This document shows, one piece after another, positions 1-5,628 of a stretch of DNA of 8,957 bases (position 1 is the stretch's first letter; each line of letters starts with the position of its first letter). The DNA comes from an uncultured beta proteobacterium (GTDB lineage Bacteria; Pseudomonadota; Gammaproteobacteria; Burkholderiales; Burkholderiaceae). Made by a program: the position numbers and the translations under genes. The DNA lies in the NCBI GenBank assembly GCA_903930665.1, contig CAIYZI010000685.1, forward strand, positions 1 to 8,957. The letters are read 5' to 3'. Under the pieces are notes generated by a model. That model searched no databases, was not told where the DNA came from, and saw nothing but the letters and a program-made list of their open reading frames with translations.

Positions 1-669
1 AATCACTTCACGCAATTCTTTCCCGATACACTTTGGGCATGGCTGACATATTTAGGAAATGGCTGGGGTCTTTTCTCCATAGTCTTCCCACTCTTATTGC
101 TGGCGCCTCGCTTGCTCTCAGCCAGTATTTTTGCGGCAGCGATATCCGGATTACTCATTTCCATACTAAAACCTTTTCTTAACCTTCCAAGGCCAGCTAG
201 CGTTCTAAGTGAAGACAACTTTCTCAGAATTGGTGATGCCCTTTTGAAAAACTCCATGCCTTCAGGGCATACCCTGACGGCCTTTGCAGTCGCTAGCGCA
301 ATCTTCTTTGCTAGCCCAAAAGAAAAACGCAAGCCTTTGTTAGCACTTTTCGTATTGGCAGCTTTTGTAGGTCTTTCTCGAATTGGAGTGGGTGCCCATT
401 GGCTTACCGATGTATTGGCTGGCGCGGGAATTGGGTTTTGGTGTGGATTATTAGGCGCCAAAATTTCCCAATACATTCCTGAAGAATCGCTCAGCCCCAA
501 TAAAGCTTGGCCACGCTTCATAGCGCTTGGCGGCTTGCTTTGCTTATATGTTCTTCTCACGCAAAAAATGGATTTAGATCTCAATCAACCCTTGCAATTT
601 GCTTCATCCACACTGATTGTCATTACCTTATTCTTCTTCACTAAATCTCAAGGCAAAAAAGCTGCTTAA
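1..669 (+). CDS. PAP2-family membrane phosphatase, 5'-truncated by the window
   Basis: This reading frame is open from the first base, so the gene starts upstream of the window; a TTG at 97 is not a credible start. The 222 visible residues contain all three motifs of the type 2 phosphatidic acid phosphatase superfamily: K-x6-RP (visible residues 57-65, KPFLNLPRP), PSGH (87-90) and SR-x5-H-x3-D (126-137, SRIGVGAHWLTD). The catalytic His pair and Asp are therefore intact. Hydrophobic stretches around residues 20-55, 90-105, 114-127, 138-155 and near the C-terminus indicate a polytopic inner-membrane protein. Such enzymes remove phosphate from lipid phosphates or undecaprenyl diphosphate on the periplasmic side; the substrate cannot be told from sequence alone. 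Its stop is 2 nt before the rlmJ start, suggesting one transcript. Family assignment is firm, substrate is unknown. Confidence 0.9.
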   Translation, partial: NHFTQFFPDTLWAWLTYLGNGWGLFSIVFPLLLLAPRLLSASIFAAAISGLLISILKPFLNLPRPASVLSEDNFLRIGDALLKNSMPSGHTLTAFAVASAIFFASPKEKRKPLLALFVLAAFVGLSRIGVGAHWLTDVLAGAGIGFWCGLLGAKISQYIPEESLSPNKAWPRFIALGGLLCLYVLLTQKMDLDLNQPLQFASSTLIVITLFFFTKSQGKKAA

Positions 670-671
670 TT

Positions 672-1553
672 ATGTTTAGTTATAGACACGCATTCCACGC
701 AGGTAGTCATGCGGATATTCTCAAACACATGACACTGATTCATTTAGTAGATTACTTGCAAGAAAAACCAGGCGCACTCACCATCATTGACACCCACGCA
801 GGAGCTGGAATTTATAGCCTTGAAGATGGATTTGCAGCAGTAAGTAAAGAGGCAGATGGTGGAATATTTCGGTTGCAGAAATTCACTAAAGAACTTGTGA
901 ATACAGGCAATTTAGTTCCGAATAGCATCCAACATTACCTCGATTTAATTCAAGCGGAAAATATAGGCGAGAAACTCTCAATCTACCCAGGCTCACCATT
1001 TATTTTGGCGAGCCTCTTAAGGCCGCAGGATCGCTTAAAACTTTTTGAGCTGCATCCAAAGGAGATTGATATTTTGCGTCACAACATTAGCCAGCTTAAG
1101 CAAGCCAAGCAAATCGATATTTATGCTGAAGATAGTTTCGCAAGGTTGAAGGGGTTATTGCCACCGCCAAGCAGAAGAGGTCTAGTCTTAATCGACCCTT
1201 CGTATGAAGATAAACAAGACTATCGCCATCTTGAAACAGCCATGAATGAAGCATTGCAAAGATTTGCTACAGGTTGTTATGCAATATGGTACCCCTGCCT
1301 TTCTAGGCGTGAGGCGGCAGACTTGCCTGTTCGAATGAAGAAGATTGCAACAGCCCATAATCGCTCATGGCTTCATACAGAATTACGGGTAGAAAACTCC
1401 CCGGGAGAACGTCGCTTACAAGCTAGCGGAATGTTCATCATCAACCCACCCTGGACACTGGAAAAATCCCTAGCAGAATCTTTGCCAACTCTAACTAAGG
1501 CACTAGGACTTAATAGTGGAGCTGAATTTTTACTGAAAAGCTTTGAGGCTTAA
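672..1553 (+). CDS. rlmJ: 23S rRNA (adenine-N6)-methyltransferase RlmJ
   Basis: This 293-residue protein matches E. coli RlmJ (about 280 aa), which uses SAM to methylate N6 of A2030 in 23S rRNA. The N-terminus MFSYRHAFHAGSHADILKH (residues 1-19) carries the family signature and fixes the ATG start. The SAM-binding motif is DTHAGAG (40-46). The catalytic motif IV is DPSYE (175-179), with Ser where E. coli has Pro (DPPYE). The stretch SGMFIINPPW (252-261) is also typical of the family. The start lies 2 nt after the phosphatase stop and has no clear Shine-Dalgarno sequence, consistent with translational coupling. The gene converges on the ldcA-like gene with a 5-nt gap and has its own hairpin terminator just past the stop. 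Cytoplasmic; assignment is confident. Confidence 0.95.
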   Translation: MFSYRHAFHAGSHADILKHMTLIHLVDYLQEKPGALTIIDTHAGAGIYSLEDGFAAVSKEADGGIFRLQKFTKELVNTGNLVPNSIQHYLDLIQAENIGEKLSIYPGSPFILASLLRPQDRLKLFELHPKEIDILRHNISQLKQAKQIDIYAEDSFARLKGLLPPPSRRGLVLIDPSYEDKQDYRHLETAMNEALQRFATGCYAIWYPCLSRREAADLPVRMKKIATAHNRSWLHTELRVENSPGERRLQASGMFIINPPWTLEKSLAESLPTLTKALGLNSGAEFLLKSFEA

Positions 1554-1558
1554 ATAGA

Positions 1559-2509
1559 TTACCAACTGGCTTTAAGCTGAAAGCCAGTTTTATCGTAGGT
1601 AAGATCCGCTTGTGCCCCAACCGGCAAAGTGATCTTATCGGCTTGATGGCCAAAAGGAAGATTGGTAAGTAGAGGTATATTGCCAGAGAGGCGAGCGCGT
1701 ATTGCTTCAATCGCACTTGCCAAGTCATAACCCCTATCGCCCTCAAACAAACGATAGGCTGAAAAACCGCCCAACAAAATGGCAGCCTGATTTTTAAGAA
1801 CTCCTGAATCCGTTAATTGCATTAGCATCCTCTCTATGCGATAAGGATGTTCATTAACATCTTCCAAAAATAAAATACCGCCTTGGGTTTGTTCATGATT
1901 AGGGAAAAATGGCGTGCCAATCATGCTCGTTAAGACAGTCAAATTACCGCCCCACAAAATCCCTGAAATTTCCCCCGCGGTCTTTTCACCTAAATAGGAT
2001 TGCGGGCTACTAACCGAGCAATCTAATGTGCGTTCACGCGCAGCATTAATGAAATGCTTCCACATAAACTCTTTGTGATTGGGGTTAGACGCCTCACCCT
2101 CTATAGCCTGACGACCAAAATCATAATTGAGCATAGGGCCAGATAATGAAATAGCGCCCGTCTTCGTAAGCAAACCCAAATGGAAAGCTGTGAAGTCACT
2201 ATGCCCGCAAATTTGCAAGCCCTGCTCTACAGCTCGAGCAATAGCATCCCACTCAACATCAGGCAGCAATCGATGTAAACCGTAGCCGCCACGCATTGCC
2301 ATCACAAGATCTTCAGGGGGCAGTTGAGCAACGGCATTTAACTCTGACAAGCGCTGTGTATCGGTTCCAGAAAAACGTTGGTGGACTCGCTTGAGGCACT
2401 CGGTATTTTTAACGGTAATACCTTGGCCACTCAACCAATCTATTCCAGCCGCTGGGCTGGATTCATCCAAACTCGCTCCCGACGGAGCAATCACATGAAT
2501 ACGCTTCAC
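1559..2509 (-). CDS. ldcA: LD-carboxypeptidase, peptidase family S66 (LdcA-like)
   Basis: This 316-residue protein has the S66 serine peptidase pattern: nucleophile Ser104 in CGHSDFTA (101-108), Glu216 in FLEDVNE (214-220), and His288 in LPFGHQADKITLPVG (284-298), plus the conserved WGGNL (186-190) and RGGYG (73-77). Family members cut the L,D bond between meso-diaminopimelate and D-Ala in cytoplasmic muropeptide tetrapeptides during murein recycling. No signal peptide is visible, which agrees with a cytoplasmic enzyme. The start is GTG, not ATG. It is chosen because AAGGAG lies 5 nt upstream and the protein begins at the expected IHVIAPSG strand. It overlaps the tadA stop by 4 nt (GTGA), indicating translational coupling as the last gene of the queE-queD-tadA run. 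Murein recycling has no obvious tie to tRNA modification. Confidence 0.92.
   Translation of the reverse strand: MKRIHVIAPSGASLDESSPAAGIDWLSGQGITVKNTECLKRVHQRFSGTDTQRLSELNAVAQLPPEDLVMAMRGGYGLHRLLPDVEWDAIARAVEQGLQICGHSDFTAFHLGLLTKTGAISLSGPMLNYDFGRQAIEGEASNPNHKEFMWKHFINAARERTLDCSVSSPQSYLGEKTAGEISGILWGGNLTVLTSMIGTPFFPNHEQTQGGILFLEDVNEHPYRIERMLMQLTDSGVLKNQAAILLGGFSAYRLFEGDRGYDLASAIEAIRARLSGNIPLLTNLPFGHQADKITLPVGAQADLTYDKTGFQLKASW
1564..1591 (+). terminator. Intrinsic terminator of rlmJ
   Basis: A perfect 10-bp inverted repeat (AACTGGCTTT at 1564-1573, AAAGCCAGTT at 1580-1589) with a 6-nt loop runs into TTTT at 1588-1591, 10 nt after the rlmJ stop. The T-run is on the + strand only, so it fits termination of rlmJ. 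It lies entirely within the last ten codons of the opposing ldcA-like gene, so the same bases also encode protein. Confidence 0.75.
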
Positions 2510-2961
2510 CGACGCTCCTTAAAGAAATCTTTTAATACTTGCCCGCATTCTTCGCTCATTAGACCGCCTTCAATACGGGTTTGATGATTAATCTGCTTAA
2601 CAGAAAAAACATCAAGAGCACTGCCAGCAGAGCCTGTTTTTGGATCTGGCGCACCGTAAACCACCCTTTCAACACGGGAATGCATCAGGGCACCTGCACA
2701 CATTACACAGGGCTCCAAGGTCACATACAAGGTAGTTCCGGGTAAGCGATAGTTTCCATCTTGGTGAGCGGCTGCTCGTAATGCCAGCATCTCTGCATGA
2801 GCACTGGGATCGTGATTGGAAATGGGTTTATTAAAAGCTTGGGATAGAACTTCACCATCCCGAACAAGAACTGCCCCAACCGGAACCTCTCCAGCAAGAG
2901 CAGCTAATTTAGCTTGTTCTAGAGCCTGCTGCATAAATTTAAGGTCAAGCTGGGCTTGCAT
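2506..2961 (-). CDS. tadA: tRNA-specific adenosine deaminase TadA
   Basis: This 151-residue protein has the zinc-dependent cytidine/deoxycytidylate deaminase fold of TadA. It shows HAE at residues 55-57 (zinc His and catalytic Glu) and PCVMC at 84-88 (zinc Cys85 and Cys88), with GEVPVGAVLV (24-33) at the N-terminal strand and the loop GAPDPKTGSAGS (103-114) typical of TadA rather than free-base deaminases. It converts A34 to inosine in tRNA-Arg(ACG), an essential wobble modification in most bacteria. The ATG lies 3 nt after the queD stop without a clear Shine-Dalgarno sequence, and the stop overlaps ldcA by 4 nt, so it is very likely read from the queE-queD transcript. Length and motifs are normal. 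Confidence 0.95.
   Translation of the reverse strand: MQAQLDLKFMQQALEQAKLAALAGEVPVGAVLVRDGEVLSQAFNKPISNHDPSAHAEMLALRAAAHQDGNYRLPGTTLYVTLEPCVMCAGALMHSRVERVVYGAPDPKTGSAGSALDVFSVKQINHQTRIEGGLMSEECGQVLKDFFKERR
2515..2520 (-). promoter_or_regulatory. Ribosome-binding site deciding the GTG start of ldcA
   Basis: On the minus strand AAGGAG sits 5 nt upstream of the GTG at 2509, inside the 3' end of tadA. It is the strongest Shine-Dalgarno sequence in this gene run and supports the non-ATG start in the GTGA overlap. Confidence 0.75.
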
Positions 2962-2964
2962 GAC

Positions 2965-3423
2965 TTAAGAATGCGTAACGTCAGCCCAACAATTTGGGGT
3001 TTCGTATAAGCGGATGCAACTGAGCTCAAGACGCCCATCAAATGCTTGGGAAAAAATCGGTTTCAAAATTCCAAAGGCTGCAGCAGCAAGATTTTCCACT
3101 GTGGGCACATAGTCCATAACGACAGTCTTGTGATTCGGCAGTGAATTTAAAAAGTCGACCAATCCAATATCTTCTTTAGCCACTAAAAAAGCGTGATCCC
3201 AAGGTTCAACAACATGTTCGTTTGCAAGGCGCTTGATATCGCCAAAATCCAGAACCATTCCGTCATCAGCTTTACCAGGATGATCGGCAACATCACCAGT
3301 TAAGGTAACTTCTATGGCATAGCGATGACCATGCAAATGTCGGCACTGCCCACCATGATTGGGAATGCGGTGTCCTGAATCAAATTCAAGGCGACGGGTT
3401 ATGGAAATCACTGATGAGGTCAT
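2965..3423 (-). CDS. queD: 6-carboxy-5,6,7,8-tetrahydropterin synthase QueD
   Basis: QueD turns 7,8-dihydroneopterin triphosphate into 6-carboxytetrahydropterin, the second step toward preQ0 and queuosine. Counting from the ATG at 3423 (152 aa), zinc ligands are His18, His31 and His33, with the catalytic Cys27 in the CRHLHGH block (27-33). WDHAFL (75-80) supplies the Asp-His pair, PTVEN (107-111) and LYETPN (139-144) are conserved pterin-site motifs. The frame extends to a TTG at 3468, which would overlap queE by 14 nt, but the added 15 residues are not typical of the family, so the ATG is preferred. The gap to queE is then 31 nt and to tadA 3 nt. No strong Shine-Dalgarno sequence is visible. 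It acts just before its neighbour QueE in the pathway. Confidence 0.94.
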   Translation of the reverse strand: MTSSVISITRRLEFDSGHRIPNHGGQCRHLHGHRYAIEVTLTGDVADHPGKADDGMVLDFGDIKRLANEHVVEPWDHAFLVAKEDIGLVDFLNSLPNHKTVVMDYVPTVENLAAAAFGILKPIFSQAFDGRLELSCIRLYETPNCWADVTHS

Positions 3424-3454
3424 GGGAATATTAATTTTATAAATAGTGCTGCGC

Positions 3455-4108
3455 TTAACGAATGCCAATCACTTTATGGGTTTGAACACTTAACCTCCAT
3501 AAAGGGCGTTTTTGACACAAACTTGCCGCTAACTCTGTATTGTCCTTTAGATTTAATCCGTCCATAGGTTGCAGAAAACGATTTCGATAATCCATCTTTT
3601 CAAAACGAGCCATCTGCTTTTCCAAGGACTCGTGATTTACTTGTGGTACGACCAGCTTAAGCTCATCAGCCTGAAGCACTATTAAATCAGATCCGGCCTT
3701 AGGGCTTACACAGACCCAATCAATACCAGCGGGAACTTTAATCGTTCCATTGGTCTCGATAGCTACAGAAAAGCCTTTTACATGCAAAGCATCAATTAAG
3801 TTTTTATCCAACTGAAGCAGTGGCTCGCCCCCAGTAAAGACTACATAACGCTGTTGAGGGCCTGCTCCAGTACTTTTCCAAGAAAGTTCAATTGCCTCAG
3901 CCAACTGATTAGCAGTAGCAAATTTACCACCACCGAAACCATCGCTACCCACAAAATCTGTATCGCAAAATTGGCATATAGCGCTCGCTCGATCCTCTTC
4001 GCGCCCACTCCAAAGATTACAACCAGCAAAACGGCAAAAGACTGCAGCACGACCAGCGTGCGCACCTTCGCCTTGAAGGGTGGGGAAAAGTTCTTTTACG
4101 GTATACAT
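3455..4108 (-). CDS. queE: 7-carboxy-7-deazaguanine synthase QueE (radical SAM)
   Basis: QueE is a radical SAM enzyme that rearranges 6-carboxytetrahydropterin, made by the adjacent QueD, to 7-carboxy-7-deazaguanine. The 217-residue protein begins with the family signature KELFPTLQGEG (5-15). Its iron-sulfur cysteines are Cys30, Cys45 and Cys48, a CX14CX2C spacing. This is the expanded cluster loop known from Burkholderia multivorans QueE, in place of the canonical CX3CX2C. TGGEP (92-96) is the SAM-binding motif; ETNG (118-121), SPK (135-137), QPMDG (180-184) and the C-terminal LSVQTHKVIGIR (206-217) are also diagnostic. The ATG at 4108 follows the upstream exported-protein gene by 44 nt; no clear Shine-Dalgarno sequence or riboswitch is seen in that gap. 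QueC, the next enzyme, is not in the window. Confidence 0.95.
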   Translation of the reverse strand: MYTVKELFPTLQGEGAHAGRAAVFCRFAGCNLWSGREEDRASAICQFCDTDFVGSDGFGGGKFATANQLAEAIELSWKSTGAGPQQRYVVFTGGEPLLQLDKNLIDALHVKGFSVAIETNGTIKVPAGIDWVCVSPKAGSDLIVLQADELKLVVPQVNHESLEKQMARFEKMDYRNRFLQPMDGLNLKDNTELAASLCQKRPLWRLSVQTHKVIGIR

Positions 4109-4152
4109 AATAATGCGTTGATTTTAAGCGTTAAGCTCAAAACTCTTGAAAC

Positions 4153-4881
4153 TTACTTCCAGGAGACCAGTCTCCATTCAAGATAATCTTCCCAGTAAGC
4201 GTTCTGCCAGAGGGTTCCCGCAAGTAAATAGCGGCCAAACCCCCTACGAATGACCCAGCGACCGATTTCAGGAGCCAACCAGACATCTTCTTCACGCATG
4301 CTAGCCAACCTAAAGATATCGGGGCTTTGGAAATAAGGCGCCTCATTGTGGTACTTCAGGGCGGTAAATTCACCAGCGGGGACTTTTATCCTCTCCCATT
4401 CGATGGCTGAGATATTTAAACCCCAGTAATAACTGCTGTCTGGATATCCCAAAACTTCATAGCGGGTGCGATAAAACCCTGACCAACCCACCTTTAATTG
4501 TTCAGGCCATAAGGGCAGTGCATTCTGGAACTTTTGTGGCGGACTCCAATGAGGATCCTGAATGACAAATCCCCATGGCCCTTGGATTTCATCAGGGAGC
4601 GGGCCTGCCTTTACTCCACTGCGCTGAATGCGAACCTGTTGGCCAACCGACATAACTCTTTCAGTCACAACGTCTACTAGCTCTTGATTAAATACATTGC
4701 GGATCTCATAGACCCACTCTTGACCAACCTTCGGCGGCCGAACCGCGGGTGCAACGGTGGGCTGAGGAAGTGCTTGACCTGATGGATAAGGCTGAGAAGA
4801 AATGCAAGATACCGACAGCATTGCCACTGTTAGCATTAATAAAAGCAGTCTGAGTCTTAATTGTAAGAAGCAAGCTGCCAT
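4153..4881 (-). CDS. Exported putative lipoprotein, paralog of the upstream gene; function unknown
   Basis: I do not recognise a function for this 242-residue protein. The N-terminus has a Leu-rich hydrophobic segment (about 8-24) ending in LSVSC (22-26), a plausible but non-ideal lipobox (Ser at -3), then a Pro/Ser/Gln-rich linker (27-47). The body shares blocks in the same order with the upstream neighbour: RPPKVGQEW (48-56), EIQGPWG (98-104), LPLWP (122-126), VPAGEF (167-172) and APEIGRWV (203-210), so the pair arose by tandem duplication. It is rich in Trp and Tyr, as expected of a beta-rich periplasmic domain. The ATG at 4881 lies 25 nt inside the upstream gene and has GAAGG 9 nt before it, supporting this start and coupled translation. 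Location is inferred as outer-membrane or periplasmic. Confidence 0.82.
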   Translation of the reverse strand: MAACFLQLRLRLLLLMLTVAMLSVSCISSQPYPSGQALPQPTVAPAVRPPKVGQEWVYEIRNVFNQELVDVVTERVMSVGQQVRIQRSGVKAGPLPDEIQGPWGFVIQDPHWSPPQKFQNALPLWPEQLKVGWSGFYRTRYEVLGYPDSSYYWGLNISAIEWERIKVPAGEFTALKYHNEAPYFQSPDIFRLASMREEDVWLAPEIGRWVIRRGFGRYLLAGTLWQNAYWEDYLEWRLVSWK

Positions 4882-5558
4882 TGATAGCTACCTTCAAGAA
4901 TAACTGGCCCTACTTGCCCTTGTATTTGATAAGAACCAGAAGCCTCGCGAGCAACCCAGCGACCTATTTGAGGGGCAAACCAAATGGTTTCTTTGCGAAT
5001 GCAATCTACTTTATTGGGATCACTACTTTCAAAATTAATTAAGTTTTGAAAACGCAGGGCAATAAATTCACCAGCTGGCACAACAATACTTTCCCAGCCT
5101 TGGACGCTCATATATTCCTGCCAACCGAGCTTTGATTCAGGATAGCCGGCATCTACGTACTTCGTATCAAACTGTTTACTCCATTTCACCGATAGCTCAA
5201 GCGGCCAAAGGGGTAATCCAGGATTAAATTCCATTAAGTGCGGCCATTGTGGATCGGTTTTAATCGTTCCCCACGGCCCTTGGATTTCGCTTGGAAGCTG
5301 CCCGCCATCAGCTGTTGCGCGATTAATCACAATACTCTGGCCAACACTTCCGATTTGCTCAGTAATAACCTCCAAGGTCTTACCGTTAAATACATCCTTC
5401 TTAATGTAAGTCCACTCCTGTCCAACTTGAGGTGGCCGAATAATAGGTAATGGCTTTGGTGTAGTGACTGGAGTGCCATGCTCATAAGATAGGGGAATTC
5501 CACAAGCTACCGGCGCCAATGCTGCCGAAGTAATGAAGGTACGACGTGAAAGCTTCAT
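4857..5558 (-). CDS. Exported protein with twin-arginine signal, paralog of the downstream gene; function unknown
   Basis: I do not recognise a function for this 233-residue protein. It starts with a twin-arginine (Tat) signal: SRRTFIT at residues 4-10 matches the S-R-R-x-F-L-K consensus, followed by a short, weakly hydrophobic segment ending in PVAC (16-19). Cys19 could be lipidated, although Pro at -3 is atypical of a lipobox. Shared blocks with the downstream paralog are RPPQVGQEW (41-49), EIQGPWG (91-97), LPLWP (115-119), VPAGEF (160-165) and APQIGRWV (195-202). The VPAG-F and AP-x-GRWV pattern is, to my knowledge, seen in secreted proteobacterial proteins without assigned roles. The ATG at 5558 has a weak AGG element 8 nt upstream. 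A candidate promoter lies in the 70-nt gap behind it. Confidence 0.83.
   Translation of the reverse strand: MKLSRRTFITSAALAPVACGIPLSYEHGTPVTTPKPLPIIRPPQVGQEWTYIKKDVFNGKTLEVITEQIGSVGQSIVINRATADGGQLPSEIQGPWGTIKTDPQWPHLMEFNPGLPLWPLELSVKWSKQFDTKYVDAGYPESKLGWQEYMSVQGWESIVVPAGEFIALRFQNLINFESSDPNKVDCIRKETIWFAPQIGRWVAREASGSYQIQGQVGPVILEGSYQWQLASYN
4891..4895 (-). promoter_or_regulatory. Ribosome-binding site of the downstream exported paralog
   Basis: On the minus strand GAAGG lies 9 nt before the ATG at 4881, within the coding sequence of the upstream paralog. It supports a true 25-nt gene overlap rather than a later internal start such as Met16. Confidence 0.5.
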
Positions 5559-5588
5559 GGATATTGCCTATGGAGAGAAGGTAAATTT

Positions 5589-5615
5589 ATTGTACACAAG
5601 CAGATTTAAATACAA
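5589..5615 (-). promoter_or_regulatory. Possible sigma-70 promoter for the exported paralog pair
   Basis: In the 70-nt gap between the radical SAM stop and the Tat-signal gene, the minus strand reads TTGTAT (5610-5615), a 15-nt spacer, then TACAAT (5589-5594). The -10 matches consensus in 5 of 6 positions, but the -35 is poor and the spacer short. It would give a leader of about 25 nt. Weak, by eye only. Confidence 0.3.
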
Positions 5616-5628
5616 AACATCAAGTTCA

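Noticed and set aside
3..584. 193-codon open frame on the minus strand opposite the PAP2 phosphatase
   Set aside because: It is antisense to a gene with all three PAP2 motifs, and its translation has no recognisable domain; it is a shadow frame.
1510..1558. Minus-strand terminator after ldcA
   Set aside because: Only a short AAGC/GCTT pairing precedes TTTT; the stem is too short to call.
3424..3468. Upstream TTG start extending queD by 15 residues
   Set aside because: It would overlap queE, uses a rare start, and adds residues outside the usual QueD N-terminus; the ATG at 3423 suffices.
4109..4152. preQ1 riboswitch or terminator before queE
   Set aside because: The gap is only 44 nt. It holds a weak A/T-rich hairpin (4122-4142, one G-U pair on the minus strand) without a C-rich or aptamer-like sequence or a T-run.
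3854..4186. 110-codon + strand frame opposite queE
   Set aside because: It lies antisense to the conserved N-terminal half of QueE and shows no ribosome-binding site or family features.
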